Source: a virus. Taken from it: a DNA stretch of 33,331 nucleotides. Both the position numbers and the translations under genes were made by a program. Shown here one piece after another: positions 1 to 8,072 of the stretch. Positions within the stretch are counted from its first letter, which is position 1, and the number at the start of each line of letters is the position of its first letter. The notes beneath the pieces are model-generated. The model was not told where the DNA came from and did not search any database. It saw only the letters and a list, made by a program, of their open reading frames with translations. Where the stretch lies: the IMG/VR virus record IMGVR_UViG_3300025276_000101, positions 1 through 33,331 of that record; one strand, given 5' to 3'.

Positions 1-139
1 ACGAAGTATCGTTTTGGGCACGATCTAGTAGGTCTTCTTCAAACCCGCGATAGTTTTTGACGTAGTCGTTATATTCGTTGCGTGTAATTTGTGCGTATGT
101 AGCGTCAGGGTTTTTTACGTTCTCCAAAGGGCTGTACAT
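1..139 (-). CDS. Partial late virion-region protein, N-terminus only
   Basis: The first 46 codons of a leftward gene that continues past the left edge. The protein begins MYSPLENVKNPDATYAQ and is rich in Asp, Glu, Asn and Tyr. Its ATG shares one base with the TGA of the gene upstream (TGATG at 141-137), the usual sign of translational coupling in this late operon. I do not recognise the family from this fragment. Its place after the adaptor and virion genes suggests a structural or ejection-related protein, but that is inference from position only. Confidence 0.75.
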   Translation of the reverse strand, partial: MYSPLENVKNPDATYAQITRNEYNDYVKNYRGFEEDLLDRAQNDTS

Positions 140-768
140 CACTTACCTCCAAAAAACGAGTTGGAATTAGCATTTTTAAAGAAAGAGCCATTCTCCATTT
201 TCTGCTGGCTGGTATTTGCATCAAGTATTGGCGTTCCGTTTGAGTTTGTTGCACCCTTCTTGGACTGCATATTCTCGCCGCCTTGTAGAACTGCCGCGGT
301 AGCTACTTGACTTATAGCGGCGTTCCTCGCTGCACGGATATCTTGCTTTGCTTTAGCTTTAGTCAGCGCCCTCGATGCGCCCATGCTCGCCGCTGCGGCC
401 ATACCTGCTTGCGCATCCGCAGCTTGCCCCCGAGCAGTACCTAGTACGCCTAACTGCATGTTGTTCTTAATACTCAGGCCAGTTTTATCTGCTTGTGCGA
501 GCTGGCCTTGGTAGGCTTGAGCCTCGTCCCCACCGCTTGCAGCAGACGCAGCCCGGTCATAACTCGCTCCGCCTGCCAACGTCTGCATTGTGTCGGCGTT
601 CGCGCGACCGCGCAGGACATCCGCTGAATCATCGGTATGAGATGCATCACGCATCTTCTGAAGTAGCGGGTCGTACCTCTGTTTGAAGTACTTGTGCTCT
701 GCCATAGCTACAGCTGCAGATGCTCTCTCCGCGGCCGATACCCTAGCTTTTTTTGGTTTGCTGCCCAT
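139..768 (-). CDS. Ala-rich probable virion protein (209 aa)
   Basis: Unrecognised protein of 209 aa starting MGSKPKKARV. The middle (about residues 60-180) is alanine- and glutamine-rich and predicted helical, with many Lys/Arg; the C-terminus is Ser/Asn/Gly-rich (ending SNSFFGGK). The start at 768 is chosen because the upstream stop and this ATG form TAATG; a start 13 codons earlier would run into the upstream gene. Low-complexity Ala-rich helical proteins downstream of head-tail adaptors are often internal virion or DNA-ejection proteins in short-tailed phages. That role is inferred from composition and position and not from a motif. The next gene overlaps its stop by one base. Confidence 0.7.
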   Translation of the reverse strand: MGSKPKKARVSAAERASAAVAMAEHKYFKQRYDPLLQKMRDASHTDDSADVLRGRANADTMQTLAGGASYDRAASAASGGDEAQAYQGQLAQADKTGLSIKNNMQLGVLGTARGQAADAQAGMAAAASMGASRALTKAKAKQDIRAARNAAISQVATAAVLQGGENMQSKKGATNSNGTPILDANTSQQKMENGSFFKNANSNSFFGGK

Positions 769-1211
769 TACAGTTCTCTCGTATAAACCACAGTGTCTTT
801 CTTCCAACCCTCGGCAAGTAGATAACCCTCTAATGCCGCGATTGGTGTTCTGACTTCTATATTTGAGAAGCCGTTTTCTTTGGCTACCTGAGCAAAGAAG
901 GGGTAGTACTTAATTACGCAATTTTGTCCGCGTTCCTTAACCCATGCCAGCCATACAAGAAACGTCTTGCTCTCTGTAAAATAATCATGCTCTGCGGTGG
1001 AGATTACAAAACATTCTGGTGCTACCCAAAGCTGAGCTTCTCCGTTCAGGCAAGCTGCATATACATCTTCTGCTCTGAACGTAAGCTGAGACTGCTCAGC
1101 TAAAATCTCTTCAATACCACGTTTTACCCAATCCCACTCGTGCCGTATGGGGGTTAAAGTCAGTTTATCCACCACTGCCATATCTTCTGCGACTTGTTCG
1201 CCTAGCGCCAT
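768..1211 (-). CDS. Probable virion protein with GNAT-like fold (T7 gp13-like in size and position)
   Basis: A 147-aa protein. The start at 1211 is chosen because GGAGG stands five bases before it; the longer frame from 1277 has no such site and would overlap the upstream gene by 113 nt. The C-terminal two thirds alternate strands and helices (VYAACLNGEAQLWVAPECFV, then YLLAEGWKKDTVVYTREL). This resembles degenerate GNAT-type phage proteins such as internal virion protein A of T7-like phages. No acetyl-CoA binding loop is obvious, so a structural rather than enzymatic role is more likely. The frame overlaps the adaptor gene upstream by 47 nt and couples to the next gene by TAATG. The family call is tentative. 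Confidence 0.62.
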   Translation of the reverse strand: MALGEQVAEDMAVVDKLTLTPIRHEWDWVKRGIEEILAEQSQLTFRAEDVYAACLNGEAQLWVAPECFVISTAEHDYFTESKTFLVWLAWVKERGQNCVIKYYPFFAQVAKENGFSNIEVRTPIAALEGYLLAEGWKKDTVVYTREL

Positions 1212-1845
1212 TCGTTCCTCCATATCTAACACTCCTGCATACTGCAGTGTCCGCGTGGCGCGCTCTGCGTCCAGCATCCTCTACACCTTGATTAAACAAC
1301 TGGCCGTAAACTGATGCACCTTGCATATCAGACCAGTCTTTATTGGGGATTCTTAACAGCCTAAACAAAGCGCCGTTGATGATTGTGTCTCGATAGTCGT
1401 TCATTACATCGTTATCACACGCTGTACTTTGGTGTGTCGGTCTTAATACCGCACGGATAACCGTGCTGCCTGCAATCGTGTTTGCAGGTATTGGGGCGAG
1501 AATGAACATGGACGAGTTCTGCTGAATAAAGTACTCAGGCACACCTGACTTTTCACGCCAACTAGGTAGTCTCTGTTCGAGCAGGGTAGTAGTTATGGGC
1601 TCAAGGTCTTTGCCCTGGTGTGTGGCCCATAAAATCTTACGGACTGAGGTTCCAGTAGGTGGCTCGAGGTCATACTCATAGATATTAGAAACTGTAGTAA
1701 CAGGGTCTAATTCAGCTTGGTAGACATTAGCGCGTTCACATAACTCGATTACTGCTGATCGAATATTAATTTCAATCAGCGTGTCGGGGCATCCTGGTAC
1801 CATAGGTAAGATCTCAGGTAGCAGCGCTTCGTAAGAAATCGCCAT
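1165..1845 (-). CDS. Head-tail adaptor / tail protein, second copy type
   Basis: A 226-aa protein starting MAISYEALLPEILPMVPGCP. The N-terminal helical part (residues 1-40), a beta-rich middle (45-140) and a long C-terminal helix with RNDYRD-like segments resemble the phage proteins that usually sit directly after the DUF6682 adaptor and form the connector or upper tail. The C-terminus is Arg-rich with an RYGG motif (residues 200-226), a composition often seen at the end of such proteins. The start lies three bases after the upstream stop. Role in DNA-filled head completion is inferred from order (capsid, head protein, adaptor, this gene). No enzymatic motif is seen. Confidence 0.7.
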   Translation of the reverse strand: MAISYEALLPEILPMVPGCPDTLIEINIRSAVIELCERANVYQAELDPVTTVSNIYEYDLEPPTGTSVRKILWATHQGKDLEPITTTLLEQRLPSWREKSGVPEYFIQQNSSMFILAPIPANTIAGSTVIRAVLRPTHQSTACDNDVMNDYRDTIINGALFRLLRIPNKDWSDMQGASVYGQLFNQGVEDAGRRARHADTAVCRSVRYGGTNGARRTSRRRYGSGG

Positions 1846-1848
1846 AAA

Positions 1849-2550
1849 TTACACCAGTGGTTGTTGCCGAGGCACTCTACGTTCCATGTTTGGGTTGGTA
1901 ACTGCGTCGATCTGACCTTTACCGGTAACCGACGTTGTAAAGATTTGGAAGTGGCTTGATGCGCGCTGCGAGTTACCTGCGTATTCAGCATCCTTCATGT
2001 AAGCCATATAAAGTACATAGTTCATAACAGCGTTGGCAAAGATATCAGGGATTGACAGGCTATCGCCCTGAGCTACTGTTGCAGGGTTCGAAGAGTAGAT
2101 GATCTCTACGTATGCGTCGCCGCTAACGCCAGGATAGACGTAAAAATTTCTAGGGTTAGTCTCGTCGTAAATATAATGCTTTACTATGTTAGTGTGCGCA
2201 GCATCGCCAGTTACTGTTGAGTCATGCCAATCAGGTGTCTGGGCATCAAGTACTTCACGATCAACCAGTCGCACCGAACGCTTTCCAACTCCGCTGTTCG
2301 CTACAGTGTTTGACATGTTGCGTACAACTTTCAGCAAGCGGTTACCGCCTGAAGGGATATCTTGCTTTGTTCCAGCAGCGAGCGTTACTGTTGTGTTGGT
2401 CGAGCTAGCGTCAGGTTTTAATAGGGCTATTTCACGCTGCGCATCGTTGATCCATAGGACAAGCTCATCAACAACTGGCCATCTAACACCAGTTGTATCT
2501 TGGAGTACGGTCTGTGCTCTATCTATTACGCTTTGTACTGTGACTGCCAT
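1849..2550 (-). CDS. Phage adaptor protein, DUF6682-like (P22 gp4 role)
   Basis: A 233-aa protein. Its N-terminus (IDRAQTVLQDTTGVRWP, then ELVLWINDAQREIALLKPDA) is the typical opening of the DUF6682 phage adaptor family, which sits under the portal and joins the head to the tail in podoviruses. A beta-rich centre (residues 50-150) and a C-terminal helical bundle (FANAVMNYVLYMAYMKDAEYAG, about 165-190) follow, as expected for the family. The gene is ten bases downstream of the small head protein gene and three bases before the next adaptor-like gene, so one leftward transcript probably makes all of them. Family recognised from memory of motif style. Confidence 0.8.
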   Translation of the reverse strand: MAVTVQSVIDRAQTVLQDTTGVRWPVVDELVLWINDAQREIALLKPDASSTNTTVTLAAGTKQDIPSGGNRLLKVVRNMSNTVANSGVGKRSVRLVDREVLDAQTPDWHDSTVTGDAAHTNIVKHYIYDETNPRNFYVYPGVSGDAYVEIIYSSNPATVAQGDSLSIPDIFANAVMNYVLYMAYMKDAEYAGNSQRASSHFQIFTTSVTGKGQIDAVTNPNMERRVPRQQPLV

Positions 2551-2560
2551 GGTGTTTTAC

Positions 2561-2941
2561 CTATGAGTTAAGTATTGATTCCCAAGCTGCTTCTCGGGCA
2601 TCTGTGTTAACCGTTCTACCTAACGCCTTATTTACAGCTGATGCTTTCGGGTAGCCGTCGGTTTTGAAATTTTTTGGGTCACCATCGTCCATCATTTTTT
2701 CGAGGATAGTGACGAGTTCATCGTCCGTTTCTGCAGATTCTTGTACATCGATGATCTCTTCGAACACTGCTTCTTCAGCATTTTGTTCTTCAATATATTT
2801 GTCGTTGTATTCTTTAGCGCCCATCTGAATAGCTAATAGGCCAACTTCATCTGCAATTTCGCGGGGTACACCGGCTTCAAACAGCACGACGGTGCCACCA
2901 AGGGTCGTCACTCGTAATGACTCACTGCTTACAATCTTCAT
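2561..2941 (-). CDS. Small acidic head-associated protein (126 aa)
   Basis: Unrecognised protein of 126 aa. The first 45 residues form a compact part (VTTLGGTVVLFEAGVPREI) like the short proteins that follow capsid genes in many phages. The middle is strongly acidic (residues 50-85). The C-terminus carries a small helical motif (GYPKASAVNKALGRTVNTDAR, trailing AAWESIL) that recurs in head or completion proteins. It starts just after the capsid-gene terminator, so it depends on read-through. AAAGG nine bases upstream may serve as ribosome site. Function unknown; decoration or head completion is a guess from position. Confidence 0.68.
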   Translation of the reverse strand: MKIVSSESLRVTTLGGTVVLFEAGVPREIADEVGLLAIQMGAKEYNDKYIEEQNAEEAVFEEIIDVQESAETDDELVTILEKMMDDGDPKNFKTDGYPKASAVNKALGRTVNTDAREAAWESILNS

Positions 2942-2951
2942 GATTAATACC

Positions 2952-2984
2952 TTTAAAAAAGAAAGCCCCCTCCGAAGAGGGGGC
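2952..2984 (-). terminator. Rho-independent terminator behind the capsid gene
   Basis: On the minus strand an 8-bp GC-rich stem (GCCCCCTC / GAGGGGGC, 2984-2965) closed by a UUCG tetraloop is followed by TTTCTTTTTT. It lies eight bases after the major capsid stop. Together with the promoter near 4358 it makes the capsid gene a largely separate high-output unit; downstream head and tail genes would be served by read-through. Confidence 0.92.
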
Positions 2985-2991
2985 GATAGTC

Positions 2992-4137
2992 TTACTGTGC
3001 GGAGTCTAGAGCGATGATACCGAAGTCCTGTACAGAGCCACTGATGTCGCTGTTGTACCTAGGCTTACGGAGACCAAAGATCTTGCCTACGCTGATACCA
3101 GACTGGTTGCCATAATCGAAAGTATCTTCAACCATTTCAGGCAGACCGATGTCAGCCAGAGCCAGAGCCTGAGCACCACAGAACAGAGCACGTCCACCAA
3201 CTACGTCAGCGTCAGCACCCCACTTGTAGCCAGCTGCGCCAGCGTTAGCTGAAGTACCAGTAGTAGCACCAGAAGTGCTAAACACGTGGCGGAACTCGTG
3301 GATCATCACGCCATCAACCATCAGGCTTGAAGAACCAGCGAACAAGCTGTTGCTTGATCCGCGTACGCCAGCGTTACGAACGTTAGCAATGAAGTCAGTA
3401 TCGAGCTTCAGGTTAGCCATCTGCTGTGGAGTTACAAACATGTGGAAAGTTTCCTGGTTACCAGCACCACGAATACCACGGATGTAGTTGTCTTTAGCAA
3501 AAGCCTTCAGGTTAACGATGTGCTTGTAGCCAAGAGTGTCGCTATCAGTTACAGCAGTAGTATCACCAGCTGACAAGCCAGCGCCGTTGATTCGCAGGTG
3601 ACGATCTGAAGTAGGAGCAGATACGTCTGAAGCGAACTCAAGGTCAACCAACTCGTGTCCAGCAGAACCAGAAACAGTTCGCAGACCACCGTTGTTTTTG
3701 TGAGTGTATGCAACACCAGACATAGACAAGAATGCCAACTGGTCACAACGGTCAGCCATTGCATAAGCAAGAGCGTCGCGTGATTGCTCACGGAAGTTAA
3801 CTACAGTCTTCTGGTCGGTCATACGGCCAGCGATGCGGTTAGCAAAACGTAGTTGATCCAGCTCAATGCTGATGTCATATGCACGTAATGCTTCTTCATT
3901 ACCTTCCAGCGTGTTATCACCGGTGATACCGTCGCCAGTCATATCAGCAAGCAAAGTAATGTTAGCTTTGGTACCTTTTTGATTTTTAGTTAACTCAGTG
4001 ACGCGCTGAACCATAGCGTTAGAGCCGGAACCTGCGAACTGATTAATAAAAGATTGGTTGCGAGCTACTTTCCAGAAGTCGCGTGACCAGGTTTGAAGTT
4101 GGTCGCCAGTAAGCGTACCGAAATTTGTTAAAGCCAT
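2992..4137 (-). CDS. Major capsid protein, N4-gp56 / DUF4043-like
   Basis: A 381-aa protein. Its N-terminus (LTNFGTLTGDQLQTWSRDFW) and the segments SFINQFAGSGSNAMVQRVTEL, ITLLADMTGDGITGDNTLEG and GRMTDQKTVVNFREQSRDAL match the pattern of the N4-gp56/DUF4043 family of HK97-fold capsid proteins. Length fits the family. The C-terminal half carries the A-domain-like part ending in FGIIALDSAQ. AGGAGG stands six bases before the ATG, the strongest ribosome site in the late region. The gene lies after scaffold and two small genes, has its own promoter (4358-4386) and hairpin leader, and is followed by a terminator, as expected for the most abundant virion protein. Confidence 0.93.
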   Translation of the reverse strand: MALTNFGTLTGDQLQTWSRDFWKVARNQSFINQFAGSGSNAMVQRVTELTKNQKGTKANITLLADMTGDGITGDNTLEGNEEALRAYDISIELDQLRFANRIAGRMTDQKTVVNFREQSRDALAYAMADRCDQLAFLSMSGVAYTHKNNGGLRTVSGSAGHELVDLEFASDVSAPTSDRHLRINGAGLSAGDTTAVTDSDTLGYKHIVNLKAFAKDNYIRGIRGAGNQETFHMFVTPQQMANLKLDTDFIANVRNAGVRGSSNSLFAGSSSLMVDGVMIHEFRHVFSTSGATTGTSANAGAAGYKWGADADVVGGRALFCGAQALALADIGLPEMVEDTFDYGNQSGISVGKIFGLRKPRYNSDISGSVQDFGIIALDSAQ

Positions 4138-4351
4138 GATGGCCTCCTATTAAATTGACGAAATAATTTATGCGGCACACGCCGCCTTATCAGCCGACTT
4201 AAAGGAGCGGCTAATCCGTATCTCCGTATCGTGGAGCAACGAACTAGCGCTTATTAACGAGGCGCGACCTCGACAGGTTTTACGCCTTGTGTAGGCGGGG
4301 GATACGTTTTTTACGGCTACGGGCCGACCACATATCGTAGTGGTAGACGTA
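4138..4351 (-). promoter_or_regulatory. Hairpin-rich leader of the capsid mRNA
   Basis: If transcription starts about seven bases after the -10 at 4363-4358, the capsid mRNA carries a leader of about 214 nt. I see a row of stem-loops in it: ACCAC/GTGGT (4327-4344), CGCCT/AGGCG (4283-4297), CGAGG/CCTCG (4258-4272), CTCC/GGAG (4222-4236), AGCCG/CGGCT (about 4192-4212) and GCGGC/GCCGC (4172-4185). A 72-codon open frame on the minus strand here begins upstream of the inferred start of transcription and looks non-coding. Possible roles: mRNA stabilisation or translational control of the capsid gene. No known riboswitch was recognised. Confidence 0.5.
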
Positions 4352-4356
4352 GGATT

Positions 4357-4386
4357 AATATTAGTATAGCTAATATTATAATGCAA
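4357..4386 (-). promoter_or_regulatory. Capsid promoter with overlapping palindromic operator
   Basis: Minus-strand -35 TTGCAT (4386-4381), 17-nt spacer, -10 TAATAT (4363-4358). A palindrome with 9-bp arms, TAATATTAG-TATAG-CTAATATTA (4356-4378), covers the spacer and -10. This is the longest-armed member of the site family described in the findings, and it faces the major capsid gene. Confidence 0.75.
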
Positions 4387-4431
4387 CAGTTAATTCAAAG
4401 GGTTGCTTAAATAATCCATGCCGCTTTGGGG

Positions 4432-4623
4432 TTACTCTATCTCAACACATTCAGAAAAAATAATGACGCTTTTAATCGTCTCTAGGGCAGCTACTTTTTC
4501 ATGCGCAAAAACGAGATCATCATATTGATCAAGAACTGCCTCTAAATCATTATACAAATCATCGTAACTTGAGCGGTGCTCAACAAAATCTTTGTGCATG
4601 CTCAGCTGCTCTATATCAGACAT
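4432..4623 (-). CDS. Small acidic hypothetical protein (63 aa)
   Basis: Unrecognised 63-aa protein, acidic and mostly helical (LYNDLEAVLDQYDDLVFAHE at residues 23-42). AGGGTGA lies a few bases before the ATG, supporting translation. It sits between the DUF6321-like gene and the capsid leader; its stop is some 50 bases before the capsid promoter. Nothing in it points to a function; a minor head or regulatory protein is possible. Confidence 0.55.
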   Translation of the reverse strand: MSDIEQLSMHKDFVEHRSSYDDLYNDLEAVLDQYDDLVFAHEKVAALETIKSVIIFSECVEIE

Positions 4624-4643
4624 AAGTCACCCTGTTATAAATA

Positions 4644-4934
4644 TCACCACTTGGCCTTATTAGCCCAATAGGCCGCGCTCATTTTACCCTTGGAGATGTT
4701 CTTTGCGTGCCGTGCTTTGAAACTAGCGCGCTTTTTCTTCATCTTGTCTGATTCTCCCACCTTGGGTTTGCCAGCAGTCTTAGCGCCTTGCTCACCAAAA
4801 CGAATAGTTTTAATGCGATCACCTTCTTTAGCCACAACAATGTGCGACTTTTTAGGGTGGTTCGGCGTTCTTTTAGGTTTGTTGAAGCCCAAGACTCCAG
4901 CTCGGGCTAATCGTGGGTCTTTTTTAACTGGCAT
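4644..4934 (-). CDS. Small basic head-region protein, DUF6321-like
   Basis: A 96-aa, very basic protein (PVKKDPRLARAGVLGFNKPKR at the start, KARHAKNISKGKMSAAYWAN near the end). Proteins with this start and the ending AAYWANKxKW occur next to scaffold and capsid genes in many marine phages; I recall the family as DUF6321, without known function. The high Lys/Arg content would suit binding to packaged DNA or to the acidic scaffold, but this is inference. It lies ten bases after the scaffold stop, in the same operon. Confidence 0.78.
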   Translation of the reverse strand: MPVKKDPRLARAGVLGFNKPKRTPNHPKKSHIVVAKEGDRIKTIRFGEQGAKTAGKPKVGESDKMKKKRASFKARHAKNISKGKMSAAYWANKAKW

Positions 4935-4944
4935 AGTTACCTCG

Positions 4945-5955
4945 TTATAAAATATCGCCTCTAAGGCGCTTCAATGTTGCTTCAGGCAATGCAGCAAACT
5001 CTTCTTCGGTCATGGTGTCCATGTCAATCCCCTTTTCACCATGATGAGCTGAGCTTTCACCTGGTAATTCTGGTGGTTGGGCCTCTGCTGCCTTCAATTT
5101 CTTGTTAACTTGGGCGCGTTTTTTCGCAACCTCGTCCACGGTGCCAGCTTTTCCAGCCAAACTTGGCGCAGCATCAACGGGCTGATCTAAATCGCGGTCT
5201 TTAACGACGTACTTAACTGCTTTAGAGAGCGCATCTACTGCTTCGTAACCTTTCAAAATGAAAGCATCTCTCAATTCCACAACTTCGGTGGTGTACTCCT
5301 CGTTGAAAGTGTCAGAGTTATGATCAAATTCAGGGTAAGCGTCTTCCATAGCCTTAGCTGCCTGTTGAAGCGCGGTCATTTGGCGGTCTTGGTTGACCGT
5401 CTGATTCATTTCCTGACGCATTTCGTACTCTAGCTGCCCGCGTTCGGCCTGTCGTATCTCCCTGCGGAGCGCAACGGCTTTCTCTGTCTCGCCATCAAGC
5501 ACCATGTTTTGGTACTCAACTTCTTTTGTATCGAAATCGTAAGATTCGGGCGCTTCATCTGTTTTTGCAGCCGCTGCATTTATTTCGTCTAGCTGTTTTT
5601 GCAGTGCTTTCTGCTTTGCCAATACTTCGTCAAGGCGTGCTTTAGGGACCATTGGCTTTTTAGTAGGTTTTTGCTCTACTACTGGTGTTTCTTCAGGCTC
5701 TTCTACCTCTTCATCAAGCTCTGCTTCGGTTTCGGGCTCAGGTTCAGGTTCGGTTTCTGCCGCAACTTCCTCGGTTTCTTCCGTCTCGTCCTCTGCCACA
5801 ACTTCATTTTCTTCAGCAATTTCTTCGGGCTCCTCTTCAGAGGTTTCGAAACTTAAATCTAACGCAGGTGCCTCATCATCCTCGGGGCGGTCAGCTCCGG
5901 GCATTACATCAAACTCAAGTGCTTTTTCTTCTACTGCAGTTTCTTTCTTACTCAT
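4945..5955 (-). CDS. Capsid scaffolding protein
   Basis: A 336-aa protein with the typical layout of phage scaffolds: a very acidic, disordered N-terminus (residues 1-100, long runs of Glu/Asp with Pro), a coiled-coil middle (LDEVLAKQKALQKQLDEINA, about 107-126, then a second helix at 160-220), and a C-terminal part ending in EEEFAALPEATLKRLRGDIL. Scaffolds assemble the procapsid and leave before or during packaging. The ATG directly follows the portal stop (TAAATG), with AGGAG eight bases before it inside the portal gene. Order portal, scaffold, capsid is the standard head-gene order. No protease domain seen. Confidence 0.85.
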   Translation of the reverse strand: MSKKETAVEEKALEFDVMPGADRPEDDEAPALDLSFETSEEEPEEIAEENEVVAEDETEETEEVAAETEPEPEPETEAELDEEVEEPEETPVVEQKPTKKPMVPKARLDEVLAKQKALQKQLDEINAAAAKTDEAPESYDFDTKEVEYQNMVLDGETEKAVALRREIRQAERGQLEYEMRQEMNQTVNQDRQMTALQQAAKAMEDAYPEFDHNSDTFNEEYTTEVVELRDAFILKGYEAVDALSKAVKYVVKDRDLDQPVDAAPSLAGKAGTVDEVAKKRAQVNKKLKAAEAQPPELPGESSAHHGEKGIDMDTMTEEEFAALPEATLKRLRGDIL

Positions 5956-8070
5956 TTAAGAACTCCTATTGTTCCTGGGGGTGTTACTGAATGCCGCTGT
6001 TGCCAACTTAGTTGCAGCGGTGGTTTGTGATTGATTCTCTTTGGAGCTAGCACTCAGATCCGCTAGCTCACGCCGCAGCTCAAGCTGCTGCTCGTTCATT
6101 GCGAGCTTCGCTTGTATCTCTGCCATGCGTACTTGTGGATCTATATCTGTTGTGTCTTGAGTTTTCGCCATGTTTAAAGCAACTTCAGACTGGAGTTTCT
6201 TAACTTCAGCGTCTTGCTTAGCTATTTCAAGCTGCAACTGCTGCATAGCAATTTGTTGCTGCTGTGCCATAGCTTCTTGCTGTTCTGGGGTTGGCGGTTC
6301 TTGGCCAGTCATCTGACGGATACGCTTAGCAAGTTCACCTTTACGTGCCAAGTGACTGTATTCGATGATTGCGTCGTCTGGTACGACAACACCTGCTTGT
6401 CTCAAGCTTAATGCTTCTGCGAATTGTGTCTCGTCGAAGCTGTCTCTAGCTGGAGCAGTAGCTACAATTACATCGTATTCACCAAGTGTAAGATCATTGA
6501 TGACCCGTCCTTCGGGTGTCTCTTGATTGATGACCATCTCTTCGCGAGGCTTGAGGGGGTCGTCTTCGTTAGTCACTTGGATAACGCGCTCCTCGGTATA
6601 AAAGGTCTGGATCAAATTCAGAATCTTCTCTGCAAGGTGTTGGCGAGACTTACGCAGATTATCCAGAGGGACCTGAATCATAATCGCGCCGCGGTTCTGT
6701 TTAGCTTGGATCGCGATACCTGATACCTCTGCGCTGTCCGTGCCTAACATACTGTCGTTCACACCAGAGATAGTTTTGATATTCGCAGCAGCTTTCATTG
6801 CAATACGGTCAAGACCAGTAGGGATCTGATTAGCGCCGATCTTCTGTGGTGGTGTAGTGCCGCGGGCGTATTCGAGAACAAGGCCAGTCTCTGCGCCATG
6901 CTCTTCAAGGTCATCGGCAGTCATACCAACCAATGAGCCTGATTCAACCATCCAACCACTATTAGCTGTAGTATTAACTATATGCAGCTCTTGGCTTGCA
7001 ATTTTATTTAACTGCTCTTGTGGAGACAGAAGATTACGAACCACACCAAATGGGCGTCCTCTGCGGAAGTAGCAGAAGAACGGTATAATCGTAAACTGGT
7101 TGTATGGAGACCAGCCATCATGCAGTACCACTTTGTCACAGGTGACAGTCCACCGAATCTTGCGGATAACCTTACTTACTAACGACAGGTCATACTGCTT
7201 AGCGAACTTTTTGCTCTTAGCTTCAGACCATTCATCAGGTGCTTGCCGCTGGTCACCTGTATTGGGGTCGACGAAGAAAAGCGCACGGCGCAGCTTCTTG
7301 TGCTGGCGCTCGATAACGCGAAGGGCTTTGACGTTGCGGTACTCTTCATCACCAGGGGCACCGGCCCCGAAATAATCGTCGCTTGTTTCGGTAGCTCCGA
7401 AACGGGTCTCCTGATACTCCACGGAGTCAGGCCCGAAGCTCATACCATTCTCGGCTACAAATAGTAGGCGCTCAGCTTTGTCCTTACCGTACAGCTCTTC
7501 GATCTCATCAAGTGTCATCCACTTAGATTCGAATACTTCGTTCCAAGTCTTAGGATCGGCGTCCTTAGCGTCTGGATCAATAAGTATGTCTAACGGATCT
7601 TTGGACGTGATTCGAATCTCACCCTCAACATGGTCGCTGAAGTCCATACGGACATCGAAGTACCCACGACCGTCCATAATCAAACCGTCTGAGAATACTT
7701 GCTGCTCAACCCAGTCCAACTTGTTGCTATCGGATATTTGCATGTACAACTTAGTCAGGGTGTGTGCCACATCCTGCTCTCCACCTCTCCGTGGCTTGAA
7801 CTGGATATCTGCTCTTCGGGTAGACTGCTCACCTAAGATGGTATTAACCGTAGGTAGGATGGTATTAATAGTAAGGGCAGGGCGGCCCTCAGCCTCCAAG
7901 GCTGATTCATCATCTGGGTCCCATTGATCGCCCCGATAATACTCATCACATTTTAGCGCCATCTCTACATAGTCAAGGTGACCGTTGTCGCGTGCGCGCT
8001 CATAGCGAGCCCACTGGGTGCTTGTTATTTCTTCTTCCTTCGCAGGATCTAGTTTCTTTGTCTTTGCCAT
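5956..8070 (-). CDS. Portal protein, P22 gp1-like
   Basis: A 704-aa protein, close to the 725 aa of P22 gp1. The N-terminal segment (YYRGDQWDPDDESALEAEGR, about residues 47-66, then PALTINTILPTVNTILGEQS) is the standard opening of the P22-type portal family. The core contains DPLDILIDPDAKDADPKTW (about 181-199). The C-terminal 100 residues are Gln-rich and coiled-coil (about 605-690), matching the helical barrel of long P22-type portals. The protein forms the dodecameric ring through which DNA enters and leaves. Its ATG is two bases after the TerL stop with no strong ribosome site, so translation is probably coupled. Confidence 0.93.
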   Translation of the reverse strand: MAKTKKLDPAKEEEITSTQWARYERARDNGHLDYVEMALKCDEYYRGDQWDPDDESALEAEGRPALTINTILPTVNTILGEQSTRRADIQFKPRRGGEQDVAHTLTKLYMQISDSNKLDWVEQQVFSDGLIMDGRGYFDVRMDFSDHVEGEIRITSKDPLDILIDPDAKDADPKTWNEVFESKWMTLDEIEELYGKDKAERLLFVAENGMSFGPDSVEYQETRFGATETSDDYFGAGAPGDEEYRNVKALRVIERQHKKLRRALFFVDPNTGDQRQAPDEWSEAKSKKFAKQYDLSLVSKVIRKIRWTVTCDKVVLHDGWSPYNQFTIIPFFCYFRRGRPFGVVRNLLSPQEQLNKIASQELHIVNTTANSGWMVESGSLVGMTADDLEEHGAETGLVLEYARGTTPPQKIGANQIPTGLDRIAMKAAANIKTISGVNDSMLGTDSAEVSGIAIQAKQNRGAIMIQVPLDNLRKSRQHLAEKILNLIQTFYTEERVIQVTNEDDPLKPREEMVINQETPEGRVINDLTLGEYDVIVATAPARDSFDETQFAEALSLRQAGVVVPDDAIIEYSHLARKGELAKRIRQMTGQEPPTPEQQEAMAQQQQIAMQQLQLEIAKQDAEVKKLQSEVALNMAKTQDTTDIDPQVRMAEIQAKLAMNEQQLELRRELADLSASSKENQSQTTAATKLATAAFSNTPRNNRSS

Positions 8071-8072
8071 TG

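Noticed and set aside
768-1277. Longer form of the GNAT-like virion gene
   Set aside because: The added 22 codons overlap the adaptor gene and lack a ribosome site; ATG 1211 has GGAGG.
4168-4386. 72-codon minus-strand gene before the capsid gene
   Set aside because: Its start lies upstream of the inferred transcription start and covers the promoter and operator; composition fits non-coding leader with hairpins.
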